NCBI GenBank assembly: GCA_946800325.1
Contig: OX326959.1
Coordinates: forward strand, 32,931,027 to 32,995,026
Direction of reading: 5' to 3'
DNA from: Luzula sylvatica
Taxonomy: Eukaryota > Streptophyta > Magnoliopsida > Poales > Juncaceae
Length of the DNA stretch: 64,000 nt
The notes under the pieces were generated by a model. That model ran no database searches. It saw nothing but the letters and a program-made list of their open reading frames with translations, and was not told where the DNA came from. Made by a program: the position numbers and the translations under genes. Below, piece after piece: positions 53,417 to 64,000 of this stretch (position 1 is the stretch's first letter; each line of letters starts with the position of its first letter).

Positions 53417-54930
53417 AGACTTCTGTTTTTCCATTTTTCAGATATTTTGGAAAAAATTGAAATTTATGTTTGTTAGTCTTCAATTACGGAGTATTTTAAG
53501 TACGACAAGAAAATTGAGGATTTTGCTTGTGTTACACTTCAATATTAATATTTTTTTTAAACAATATCATAATTGAATTTTCTGAAGGTGATAGACTTCT
53601 GTTTTTGCATTTTTCAGAAATTTTGGAAAAAATTGATATTTGTGTATGTTAGTCTTCAATTACTGAGTATTTTGAGTACGACATGAAAATTGAATATTTT
53701 GTTTGTGTTACACTTCAATTTTATCATTTTTCAAAAAAATATGATAATTGAATTTTTTGATGGCGTTAGACTTCTGTTTTTGCATTTTTCAGAAATTTTG
53801 GAAAAAATTGAAATATATGTATGTTAGTCTTCAATTTCGGAGTATTTTGAGAATGACATGAAAAATGTGTATTTTTCTTGTATTACATTTCAATTTTAAC
53901 ATTTTTTGAAAAAATATCATAATTCAATTTTTTTGAAGGTGTTAGACTTCGGTTTTTGCATTTTTAAGAAATTTTGGAAAAAATTAAAATTTGTGTATGT
54001 TAGTCTTCAATTACGGAGTATTTTGAGTACGACATGAAAATTTAGTATTTTGCTTGCATTACATTTCAATTTTAACATTTTTAAAAAATATATCATGACA
54101 GAAATTTTTGAAGGTGTTAGACTTTTGTTTTTGCATTTTACAGAAAATTTGGAAAAAATTGAAATTTGTGTATGTTAGTCTTCAATTACGGAGTATTTTA
54201 AGTACGACATGAAAATTGAGTATTTTGCTTGTATTACATTTCAATTTTAACATTTTAAAAAAAATTATCATAATTGAATTTTTTGAAGGTGTTAGACTTC
54301 TGTTTTTGCATTTTTGAGAATTTTTTGAAAAAATTGAAATTTGTGTGTGTTAGTCTTCAATTACACAGTATCTTGAGTACGACACGAAAATTGAGTATTT
54401 TGCTTTTGTTACACTTCAATTTGAACATTTTTTGCAAAAATATCATAATTGAATTTTTTTCAAGGTGTTAGACTTCTGGTTTTGCATTTTTAAGAAATTT
54501 TGGAAAAAATTAAAATTTGTGTATGTTAGTCTTCAATTACGGAGTATTTTGAGTACGACTTGAAAATTGAATATTTTGCTTGTGTTACACTTCAATTTTA
54601 TCATTTTTCAAAAAAATATGATAATTGAATTTTTTGAAGGTGTTAGACTTCTGTTTTTGCATTTTTCAGAAATTTTGGAAAAAATTGAAATTTATGTATG
54701 TTAGTCTTCAATTTCGGAGTATTTTGAGTACGACATGAAAATTGTGTATTTCTCTTGTATTAGATTTCAATTTTAACATTTTTTGAAAAAATATCATAAT
54801 TGAATTTTTTGAAGGTGTTAGACTTCAGTTTTTGCATTTTTAAGAAATTTTGGAAAAAATTAAAATTTGTGTATGTTAGTCTTCAATTACGGAGTATTTT
54901 GAGTACGACATGAAAATTGAGTATTTTGCT
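49604..54930 (+). repeat. 11-monomer higher-order repeat (1929 bp), about 2.8 copies
   Basis: This continues the 11-mer of copy 2 past the end of the duplication: the c-d stretch at 50416 recurs at 52345 and 54274, and the e-a stretch at 50942 recurs at 52871, all at 1929 bp. The h units near 51590 and 53515 share GAAAATTGAGGATTTTGC. The last copy departs near 54.95 kb, where ACATTGTTAATCAAAATATC and GTGTCAGAC appear. Confidence 0.82.
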
Positions 54931-57156
54931 TGCATTACATTTCAATTTAAACATTGTTAATCAAAATATCATGATAGAATTTTTTTGAAGGTGTCAGACT
55001 TCTGTTTTTGCTTTTTTCAGAAAATTTGGAAAAAATTGAAATTTGTGTTTGTTAGTCTTCAATTACGGAGTATTTTAAGTACGATATGAATATTGAGTAT
55101 TTTGCTTGTAGTACATTTCAATTTTAACATTTTAAAAAAAATTATCATAATTGAATTTTTTGAAGGTGTTAGACTTCTGTTTTTGCATTTTTGAGAATTT
55201 TTTGAAAAAATTGAAATTTTTGTGTGTTAGTCTTCAATTACATAGTATCTTGAGTACGACACGAAAATGGAGTATTTTGCTTTTGTTACACTTCAATTTC
55301 AACTATTTTGAAAAAATATCATAATTGAATTTTTTGAAGGTGTTAGACTTCTGTTTTTCCATTTTTCAGAAATTTGGGAAAAAATTGAAATTTATGTTTG
55401 TTAGTCTTCAATTACGGAGTATTTTAAGTACGACAAGATAATTGAGTATTTTGATTGTGTTACACTTCAATATTAATATTTTTTTTAAACAATATCATAA
55501 TTGAATTTTCTGAAGGTGATAGACTTCTGTTTTTGCATTTTTCAGAAATTTTGGAAAAAATTGATATTTGTGTATGTTAGTCTTCAATTACGGAATATTT
55601 TGAGTACGACATGAAAATTGAATATTTTGTTTATGTTACACTTCAATTTTATCATTTTTCAAAAAAATATGATAATTGAATTTTTTGAAGGTGTTAGACT
55701 TCTGTTTTTGCAATTTTCAGAAATATTGTAAAAAATTGAAATTTATGTATGTTAGTCTTCAATTTCGGAGTATTTTGAGTACGAAATGAAAATTGTGTAT
55801 TTTTCTTGTATTACATTTCAATTTTAAAATTTTTTTAAAAACTATCATAATTGAATTTTTTGAAGGTGTTAGACTTCGGTTTTTGAATTTTTAAGAAATT
55901 TTGGAAAAAATTAAAATTTTTGTATGTTAGTCTTCAATTACGGAGTATTTTGAGTACGACATGAAAATTGAGTATTTTGCTTGCATTACATTTCAATTTT
56001 AACATTTTTTAGAAATATATCATGATAGAATTTTTTGAAGGTGTTAGACTTCTGTTTTTGCATTTTTCAGAAAATTTGGAAAAAATTAAAATTTGTGTTT
56101 GTTAGTCTTCAATTACGGAGTATTTTAAGTACGACATGAAAATTGAGTATTTTGCTTGTATAACATTTCAATTTTAACATTTTAAAAAAATATATCATAA
56201 TTGAATTTTTTGAAGGTGTTAGACTTCTGTTTTTGCATTTTTGAGAATTTTTTGAAAAAATTGAAATTTGTGTGTGTTAGTCTTCAATTACACAGTATCT
56301 TGAGTACCACATGAAAATTGAGTATTTTGCTTTTGTTACACTTCAATTTTAACATTTTTTGCAAAAATATCATAATTGAATTTTTTCAAGGTGTTAGACT
56401 TCTGTTTTTGCATTTTTAAGAAATTTTGGAAAAAATTGAAATTTATGTATGTTAGTCTTCAATTTCGGAGTATTTTGAGTACGACATGAAAATTATGTAT
56501 TTTTCTTGTATTAGATTTCAATTTTAACATTTTTAAAAAAAATATCATGACAGAATTTTTTGAAGGTGTTAGCCTTCTGTTTTTGCATTTTTCAGAAAAT
56601 TTGGAAAAAATTTAAATTTATGTTTGTTAGTCTTCAATTACGGAGTATTTTAAGTACGACTAGAAAATTGAGTATTTTGCTTGTGTTACACTTCAATATT
56701 AATATTTTTTTTAAACAATATCATAATTGAATTTTCTGAAGGTGATAGACTTCTGTTTTTGCATTTTTCAGAAATTTTGGAAAAAATTGATATTTGTGTA
56801 TGTTAGTCTTCAATTACGGAGTATTTTGAGTACGACATGAAAATTGAATATTTTGTTTGTGTTACACTTCAATTTTATCATTTTTCAAAAAAATATGATA
56901 ATTGAATTTTTTGAAGGTGTTAGACTTCTGTTTTTGCATTTTTCAGAAATTTTGGAAAAAATTGAAATATATGTATGTTAGTCTTCAATTTCGGAGTATT
57001 TTGAGAATGACATGAAAATTGTGTATTTTTCTTGTATTACATTTCAATTTTAACATTTTTTGAAAAAATATCATAATTCAATTTTTTTGAAGGTGTTAGA
57101 CTTCGGTTTTTGCATTTTTAAGAAATTTTGGAAAAAATTAAAATTTGTGTATGTTA

Positions 57157-57331
57157 GTCTTCAATTACGGAGTATTTTGAGTATGACATAAAAATTTAGT
57201 ATTTTGCTTGCATTACATTTCAATTTTAACATTTTAAAAATATATATCATGATAGAATTTTTTGAAGGTGTTAGACTTTTGTTTTTGCATTTTTCAGAAA
57301 ATTTGGAAAAAATTGAAATTTGTGTATGTTA
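57157..57331 (+). repeat. Reference monomer, class a
   Basis: This 175-bp unit is phased from the anchor G. The class is recognised by TTACGGAGTATTTTGAG, then GCTTGCATTACATTTC, then ATATCATGATAGAATTTTTT, and ends with CAGAAAATTTGG. This copy has a TG in place of CG in GAGTACGAC and ACATAAAA in place of ACATGAAA. Class a normally follows class e and precedes class b throughout the window. It is the class most often seen fused to others in chimeric monomers. Confidence 0.8.
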
Positions 57332-57506
57332 GTCTTCAATTACGGAGTATTTTAAGTACGACATGAAAATTGAGTATTTTGCTTGTATTACATTTCAATT
57401 TTAACATTTTAAAAAAATATATCATTATTGAATTTTTTGAAGGTGTTAGACTTCTGTTTTTGCATTTTTGAGAATTTTTTGAAAAAATTGAAATTTGTGT
57501 GTGTTA
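57332..57506 (+). repeat. Reference monomer, class b
   Basis: Second unit of the pentamer, 175 bp. It is marked by GAGTATTTTAAGTACGAC (AAG where other classes have GAG), GCTTGTATTACATTTC, ATATCATAATTGAA (here with one change) and a 3' end reading GAGAATTTTTTGAAAAAATT. That 3' end contains a 17-bp near-palindrome that is largely specific to this class. It is followed almost everywhere by class c. Confidence 0.8.
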
Positions 57507-57681
57507 GTCTTCAATTACACAGTATCTTGAGTACGACACGAAAATTGAGTATTTGCTTTTGTTACACTTCAATTTTAACATTTTTTGCAAAAATATCATA
57601 ATTGAATTTTTTTCAAGGTGTTAGACTTCTGGTTTTGCATTTTTAAGAAATTTTGGAAAAAATTAAAATTTGTGTATGTTA
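57507..57681 (+). repeat. Reference monomer, class c
   Basis: Third unit, 175 bp, and the most distinctive class. It reads TTACACAGTATCTTGAG where others read TTACGGAGTATTTTGAG. It then has GACACGAAAATTG, GCTTTTGTTACACTTC and usually ATTTTTTGCAAAAATATC, and ends AAGAAATTTTGG. It has lost the first CpG of the anchor region but gained one in GACACGAAA, so the CpG pair is shifted. Two c copies elsewhere (5398 and 9227) carry a 23-bp deletion. Confidence 0.82.
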
Positions 57682-57856
57682 GTCTTCAATTACGGAGTAT
57701 TTTGAGTACGACATGAAAATTGAATATTTTGCTTGTGTTACACTTCAATTTTATCATTTTTCAAAAAAATATGATAATTGAATTTTTTGAAGGTGTTAGA
57801 CTTCTGTTTTTGCATTTTTCAGAAATTTTGGAAAAAATTGAAATTTATGTATGTTA
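57682..57856 (+). repeat. Reference monomer, class d
   Basis: Fourth unit, 175 bp. It is marked by AAAATTGAATATTTTGCTTG, GTGTTACACTTCAATTTTATC, CAAAAAAATATGATAATTG (TATGAT where others read TATCAT) and an end of CAGAAATTTTGGAAAAAATT leading to TTTATGTATG. The last feature predicts a class e monomer next, whose anchor is followed by TTTCGG. Confidence 0.8.
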
Positions 57857-58031
57857 GTCTTCAATTTCGGAGTATTTTGAGTACGACATGAAAATTGTGT
57901 ATTTCTCTTGTATTAGATTTCAATTTTAACATTTTTTGAAAAAATATCATAATTGAATTTTTTGAAGGTGTTAGACTTCAGTTTTTGCATTTTTATGAAA
58001 TTTTGGAAAACATTAAAATTTGTGTATGTTA
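57857..58031 (+). repeat. Reference monomer, class e
   Basis: Fifth unit, 175 bp. It is marked by TTTCGGAGTATTTTGAG, AAAATTGTGTATTT, TCTTGTATTAGATTTC and GTGTTAGACTTCAGTTTTTG (CAG where others read CTG). The next unit at 58032 is class a again, closing an exact 875-bp pentamer. TTCGGAGTA resembles the first half of a CENP-B box, but the CGGG half is missing. Confidence 0.8.
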
Positions 58032-58829
58032 GTCTTCAATTACGGAGTATTTTGAGTACGACATGAAAATTGAGTATTTTGCTTGCATTACATTTCAATT
58101 TAAACATTTTTAATCAAAATATCATGATAGAATTTTTTGAAGGTGTTAGACTTCTGTTTTTGCTTTTTTTAGAAAATTTGGAAAAAATTGAAATTTGTGT
58201 TTGTTAGTCTTCAATTACGGAGTATTTTAAGTACGACATGAATATAGAGTATTTTGCTTGTATTACATTTCAATTTTAACATTTTAAAAAAAATTATCAT
58301 AATTGAATTTTTTGAAGGTGTTAGACTTCTGTTTTTGCATTTTTGAGAATTTTTTGAAAAAATTGAAATTTGTGTGTGTTAGTCTTCAATTACACAGTAT
58401 CTTGAGTACGACACGAAAATTGAGTATTTTGCTTTTGTTACACTTCAATTTCAACATTTTTTGAAAAAATATCATAATTGAATTTTTTGAAGGTGTTAGA
58501 CTTCTGTTTTTTCATTTTGCAGAAATTTGGGAAAAAATTGAAATTTATGTTTGTTAGTCTTCAATTACGGAGTATTTTAAGTACGACAAGAAAATTGAGT
58601 ATTTTGATTGTGTTACACTTCAATATTAATATTTTTTTTAAACAATATCATAATTGAATTTTCTGAAGGTGATAGACTTCTGTTTTTGCATTTTTCAGAA
58701 ATTTTGGAAAAAATTGATATTTGTGTATGTTAGTCTTCAATTACGGAATATTTTGAGTACGACATGAAAATTGAATATTTTGTTTGTGTTACACTTCAAT
58801 TTTATCATTTTTCAAAAAAATATGATAAT

Positions 58830-61800
58830 TGAATTTTTTGAAGGTGTTAGACTTCTGTTTTTGCATTTTTCAAAAATTTTGAAAAAAATTGAAATTTATG
58901 TATGTTAGTCTTCAATTTCGGAGTATTTTGAGTACGAAATGAAAATTGTGTATTTTTCTTGTATTACATTTCAATTTTAAAATTTTTTTAAAAAATATCA
59001 TTATTGAATTTTTTGAAGTTGTAAGACTTCAGTTTTTGAATTTTTAAGAAATTTTGGAAAAAATTAAAATTTGTGTATGTTAGTCTTCAATTACGGAGTA
59101 TTTTGAGTACGACATGAAAATTGAGTATTTTGCTTGCATTACATTTCAATTTTAACATTTTTCAAAAATATATCATGATAGAATTTTTTGAAGGTGTTAG
59201 ACTTCTGTTTGTGCATTTTTCAGAAAATTTGGAAAAAATTGAAATTTGTGTTTGTTAGTCTTCAATTACGGAGTATTTTAAGTACGACATGAAAATTGAG
59301 TATTTTGCTTGTATTACATTTCAATTTTAACATTTTAAAAAAAAATATCATAATTGAATTTTTTGAAGGCGTTAGACTTCTGTTTTTGCATTTTTGAGAA
59401 TTTTTTGAAAAAATTGAAATTTTTGTGTGTTAGTCTTCGATTACACAGTATCTTGAGTACGACACGAAAATTGAGTATTTTCCTTTTGTTACACTTCAAT
59501 TTCAACATTTTTTGAAAAAATATCATAATTTAATTTTTTGAAGGTGTTAGACTTCAGTTTTTGCATTTTTAAGAAATTTTCAAAAAATTAAAATTTGTGT
59601 ATGTTAGTCTTCAATTACGGAGTATTTTGAGTATGACATGAAAATTGAGTATTTTGCTTGCGTTACATTTCAATTTTAACATTTTTAAAAAATATATAAT
59701 GATAGAATTTTTTGAAGGTGTTGGACTTCTGTTTTTGCATTTTTCAGAAAATTTGGATCAAATTGAAATTTGTGTTTGTTAGTCTTCAATTACGGAGTAT
59801 TTTAAGTACGACATGAAAATTGAGTATTTTGCTTGTATAACATTTCAATTTTAACATTTTAAAAAATTATATCATAATTGAATTATTTGAAGGTGTTAGA
59901 CTTCTGTTTTTGCATTTTTGAGAATTTTTTGAAAAAATTGAAATTTGTGTGTGTTAGTCTTCAATTACACAGTATCTTGAGTACGACACGAAAATTGAGT
60001 ATTTTGCTTTTGTTACACTTCAATTTTAACATTTTTTGCAAAAATATCATAATTGAATTTTTTTCAAGGTGTTAGACTTCTGGTTTTGCATTTTTAAGAA
60101 ATTTTGGAAAAAATTAAAATTTGTGTATGTTAGTCTTCAATTACGGAGTATTTTGAGTACGACATGAAAATTGAATATTTTGCTTGTGTTACACTTCAAT
60201 TTTATCATTTTTCAAAAAAATATGATAATTGAATTTTTTGAAGGTGTTAGACTTCTGTTTTTGCATTTTTCAGAAATTTTGGAAAAAATTGAAATTTATG
60301 TATGTTAGTCTTCAATTTCGGAGTATTTTGAGTACGACATGAAAATTGTGTATTTCTCTTGTATTAGATTTCAATTTTAACATTTTTTGAAAAAATATCA
60401 TAATTGAATTTTTTGAAGGTGTTAGACTTCAGTTTTTGCATTTTTAATAAATTTTGGAAAAAATTAAAATTTGTGTATGTAAGTCTTCAATTACGGAGTA
60501 TTTTGAGTACGACATGAAAATTGAGTATTTTGCTTGCATTACATTTCAATTTAAACATTTTTAATCAAAATATCATGATAGAATTTTTTGAAGGTGTTAG
60601 ACTTCTGTTTTTGCTTTTTTCAGAAAATTTGGAAAAAATTGAAATTTGTGTTTGTTAGTCTTCAATTACGGAGTATTTTAAGTACGACATGAATATAGAG
60701 TATTTTGCTTGTATTACATTTCAATTTTAACATTTTAAAAAAAATTATCATAATTGAATTTTTTGAAGGTGTTAGACTTCTGTTTTTGCATTTTTGAGAA
60801 TTTTTTGAAAAAATTGAAATTTGTATGTGTTAGTCTTCAATTACACAGTATCTTGAGTACGACACGAAAATTGAGTATTTTGCTTTTGTTACACTTCAAT
60901 TTCAACATTTTTTGAAAAAATATCATAATTGAATTTTTTGAAGGTGTTAGACTTCTGTTTTTCCATTTTTCAGAAATTTGGGAAAAAATTGAAATTTATG
61001 TTTGTTAGTCTTCAATTACGGAGTATTTTAAGTACGACATGAAAATTGTGTATTTCTCTTGTATTAGATTTCAATTTTAACATTTTTTGAAAAAATATCA
61101 TAATTGAATTTTTTGAAGGTGTTAGACTTCTGTTTTTGCATTTTTCAGAAATTTTGGAAAAAATTGAAATTTATGTATGTTAGTCTTCAATTTCGGAGTA
61201 TTTTGAGTACGAAATAAAAATTGTGTATTTTTCTTGTATTACATTTCAATTTTAAAATTTTTTTAAAAAATATCATAATTGAATTTTTTGAAGGTGTTAG
61301 ACTTCAGTTTTTGAATTTTTAAGAAATTTTGGAAAAAATTAAAATTTGTGTATGTTAGTCTTCAATTACGGAGTATTTTGAGTACGACATGAAAATTGAG
61401 TATTTTGCTTGCATTACATTTCAATTTTAACATTTTTCAAAAATATATCATGATAGAATTTTTTGAAGGTGTTAGACTTCTGTTTGTGCATTTTTCAGAA
61501 AATTTGGAAAAAATTGAAATTTGTGTTTGTTAGTCTTCAATTACGGAGTATTTTAATTACGACATGAAAATTGAGTATTTTGCTTGTATTACATTTCAAT
61601 TTTAACATTTTAAAAAAATATATCATAATTGAATTTTTTGAAGGCGTTAGACTTCTGTTTTTGCATTTTTGAGAATTTTTTGAAAAAATTGAAACTTTTG
61701 TGTGTTAGTCTTCAATTACACAGTATCTTGAGTACGACACGAAAATTGAGTATTTTGCTTTTGTTACAATTCAATTTCAACATTTTTTGAAAAAATATCA

Positions 61801-62260
61801 TAATTGAATTTTTTGAAGGTGTTAGACTTCAGTTTTTGCATTTTTAAGAAATTTTCAAAAAATTAAAATTTGTGTATGTTAGTCTTCAATTACGGAGTAT
61901 TTGGAGTACGACATGAAAATTGAGTATTTTGCTTGCGTTACATTTCAATTTTCACATTTTTAAAAAATATATCATGATAGAATTTTTTGAAGGTGTTGGA
62001 CTTCTGTCTTTGCATTTTTCAGAAAATTTGGAAAAAATTGAAATTTGTGTTTGTTAGTCTTCAATTACGGAGTATTTTAAGTACGACATGAAAATTGAGT
62101 ATTTTTCTTGTATAACATTTCAATTTTAACATTTTAAAAAAATATATCATAATTGAATTTTTTTGAAGGTCTTAGACTTCTGTTTTTGCATTTTTGAGAA
62201 TTTTTTTAAAAATTGAAATTTGTGTGTGTTAGTCTTCAATTACACAGTATCTTGAGTACC
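58830..62260 (+). repeat. 13-monomer partial duplication (period about 2275 bp)
   Basis: Rare marks repeat at about 2275 bp: an e unit with ACGAAAT near 58934 and 61209, CTTCTGTTTGTGC near 59203 and 61478, GAAGGCGTTAGAC near 59366 and 61641, CTTGCGTTAC near 59658 and 61933, and GTGTTGGACTTCTG near 59718 and 61993. The second copy is incomplete and departs near 62.26 kb (GAGTACCACATG instead of GAGTACGACACG). Confidence 0.74.
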
Positions 62261-64000
62261 ACATGAAAATTGAGTATTTTGCTTTTGTTACACTTCAATT
62301 TTAACATTTTTTGCAAAAATATCATAATTGAATTTTTTCAAGGTGTTAGACTTCTGTTTTTGCATTTTTAAGAAATTTTGGAAAAAATTGAAATTTATGT
62401 ATGTTAGTCTTCAATTTCGGAGTATTTTGAGTACGACATGAAAATTGTGTATTTTTCTTGTATTACATTTCAATTTTAACATTTTTAAAAAAAATATCAT
62501 GATAGAATTTTTTGAAGGTGTTAGCCTTCTGTTTTTGCATTTTTCAGAAAATTTGAAAAAAATTGAAATTTATGTTTGTTAGTCTTCAATTACGGAGTAT
62601 TTTAAGTACGACAAGAAAATTGAGTATTTTGCTTGTGTTAGACTTCAATATTAATATTTTTTTTAAACAATATCATAATTGAATTTTCTGAAGGTGATAG
62701 ACTTCTGTTTTTGCATTTTTCAGAAATTTTTCAAAAAATTGATATTTGTGTATGTTAGTCTTCAATTACGGAGTATTTTGAGTACGACATGAAAATTGAA
62801 TATTTTGTTTGTGTTACACTTCAATTTTATCATTTTTCAAAAAAATATGATAATTGAATTTTTTGAAGGTGTTAGACTTCTGTTTTTGCATTTTTCAGAA
62901 ATTTTGGAAAAAATTGAAATATATGTATGTTAGTCTTCAATTTCGGAGTATTTTGAGAATGACATGAAAATTGTGTATTTTTCTTGTATTACATTTCAAT
63001 TTTAACATTTTTTGAAAAAATATCATAATTCAATTTTTTTGAAGGTGTTATACTTCGGTTTTTGCATTTTTAAGAAATTTTGGAAAAAATTAAAATTTGT
63101 GTATGTTAGTCTTCAATTACGGAGTATTTTGAGTACGACATGAAAATTTAGTATTTTGCTTGCATTACATTTCAATTTTAACATTTTTAAAAAATATATC
63201 AGGATAGAATTTTTTGAAGGTGTTAGACTTTTGTTTTTGCATTTTTCAGAAAATTTGGAAACAATTGAAATTTGTGTATGTTAGTCTTCAATTACGGAGT
63301 ATTTTAAGTGCGACATGAAAATTGAGTATTTTGCTTGTATTACATTTCAATTTTAACATTTTAAAAAAATATATCATAATTGAATTTTTTGAAGGTGTTA
63401 GACTTCTGTTTTTGCATTTTTGAGAATTTTTTGAAAAAATTGAAATTTGTGTGTGTTAGTCTTCAATTACACAGTATCTTGAGTACGACACGAAAATTGA
63501 GTATTTTGCTTTTGTTACACTTCAATTTTAACATTTTTTGCAAAAATATCATAATTGAATTTTTTTCAAGGTGTTAGACTTCTGGTTTTGCATTTTTAAG
63601 AAATTTTGGAAAAAATTAAAATTTGTGTATGTTAGTCTTCAATTACGGAGTATTTTGAGTACGACATGAAAATTGAATATTTTGCTTGTGTTACACTTCA
63701 ATTTTATCATTTTTCAAAAAAATATGATAATTGAATTTTTTGAAGGTGTTAGACTTCTGTTTTTGCATTTTTAAGAAATTTTGGAAAAAATTAAAATTTG
63801 TGTATGTTAGTCTTCAATTACGGAGTATTTTGAGTACGACACGAAAATTGAGTATTTTGCTTGCATTACATTTCAATTTAAACATTTTTAATCAAAATAT
63901 CATGATAGAATTTTTTGAAGGTGTTAGACTTCTGTTTTTGCTTTTTTCAGAAAATTTGGAAAAAATTGAAATTTGTGTTTGTTAGTCTTCAATTACGGAG
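62261..64000 (+). repeat. Right-edge units running out of the window
   Basis: Order is c, d-like, GTGTTAGCC a unit, h (near 62.66 kb), d, e with GAGAATGACATG, a with AAAATTTAGTATTTTGC, b, c, d and a TTAATCAAAATATC a unit. The stretch from 63360 to about 63775 matches about 59858-60273 at 3502 bp. It then departs at a d unit ending AAGAAATTTTGG, which skips e. The array is still running at 64000. Confidence 0.7.

Larger units (their letters stand above)
54931..58829 (+). repeat. Mosaic of 11-mer-derived and pentamer units
   Basis: Units resemble the interior of the 10.67-kb block: a units with TTAATCAAAATATCATGATAG and TTTTTGCTTTTTTCAG, h units near 55480, 56710 and 58640, a GAGTACCACATG unit near 56305, and e units with ACGAAATGAAAATTG near 55783. 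Spacing of the h units is 7 then 11 monomers. The cleanest pentamer of the window, 57157-58031, lies here. No unique sequence is present. Confidence 0.65.
1..64000 (+). repeat. AT-rich 175-bp tandem satellite array filling the window
   Basis: The anchor GTCTTCAATT recurs about every 175 bp from 93 to the end (93, 268, 442, 617 and so on), always on the + strand. That gives roughly 365 head-to-tail monomers with no unique sequence between them. A hand count of one a-class monomer gives about 25% G+C with strong T-over-A and G-over-C skew. Two segments stay nearly constant: the anchor through GAGTACGACATGAAAATTG, and GAAGGTGTTAGACTTCTG through the following T-run. Two A/T-rich segments between them vary. 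The unit length is close to nucleosome spacing and the array carries higher-order repeats, which in known genomes is typical of centromeric or pericentromeric satellite. That location is inferred. I do not recognise the family, and both array ends lie outside the window. Confidence 0.97.

Noticed and set aside
57857..57890. CENP-B box in class e (TTCGGAGTA)
   Set aside because: The consensus needs TTCG, four bases, A, two bases, then CGGG. The first half fits but the CGGG is replaced by A/T-rich text in every copy inspected.
1..64000. CRISPR array
   Set aside because: There are regular repeats but no unique spacers: the intervals between conserved boxes are themselves homologous, and the unit is far longer than CRISPR repeat-spacer units.
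1..64000. Transposon or retrotransposon insertions, rRNA, tRNA or telomere repeats
   Set aside because: The 175-bp anchor spacing is continuous, apart from the small exceptions listed, which leaves no room for an insertion. No cloverleaf, rRNA-like GC-rich segment or telomere motif was seen.
1..64000. Promoter-like TATATCAT boxes and T-run terminator-like motifs in each monomer
   Set aside because: In 25% G+C DNA such strings are expected everywhere, and there is no gene for them to serve.

Overview
The whole 64 kb window is one uninterrupted, AT-rich tandem satellite array. All monomers are in the same orientation, and the array runs off both ends. The unit is about 175 bp, roughly 365 copies. 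It can be followed by a nearly invariant anchor, GTCTTCAATT, which recurs at 93, 268, 442, 617 and so on to the end. A hand count of one a-class monomer gives about 25% G+C, with T (43%) well above A (31%) and G (16%) above C (9%) on the + strand. I found no convincing protein gene, RNA gene, transposon, CRISPR array or other unique sequence. A near-nucleosome-length unit, higher-order repeats and no interruptions suggest centromeric or pericentromeric satellite of a eukaryote. I do not recognise the family and cannot name the host.

The monomers fall into classes that usually follow each other in the order a-b-c-d-e, an underlying pentamer of about 875 bp; the cleanest example is 57157-58031. 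Rarer classes are f-g-i (near 1.1, 13.2, 33.0 and 43.7 kb) and h (mostly 37-63 kb). Many departures from pentamer order coincide with chimeric monomers whose 5' half belongs to one class and 3' half to another, as in-register unequal exchange would produce.

Region by region: (1) 1-15.8 kb is an irregular, older-looking mosaic. It holds a divergent f-g-i block near 1.1-2.4 kb and again near 13.1-14.7 kb, duplicated segments offset by 3653, 3829 and 2603 bp, two 152-bp deleted monomers, and one out-of-register junction near 2.45 kb. (2) 15.78-28.54 kb is a 20-monomer higher-order repeat of 3499-3500 bp, in three full copies and a partial fourth. (3) 28.54-32.07 kb is transitional, with an 874-bp pentamer duplication. 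(4) 32.07-53.42 kb is a direct tandem duplication of about 10.67 kb (61 monomers). Its join can be placed within 14 bp (42741-42754), and each copy contains a trimer sub-array and an 11-monomer repeat of 1929 bp. (5) 53.4-64.0 kb continues the 11-mer and then becomes a mosaic with a 13-monomer (2275 bp) partial duplication.

No genes act together here. The interest lies in the nested organisation, the recombination junctions, and the constrained versus hypervariable parts of the monomer. The open reading frames of 62-105 codons are products of the repeat and are not annotated as genes.
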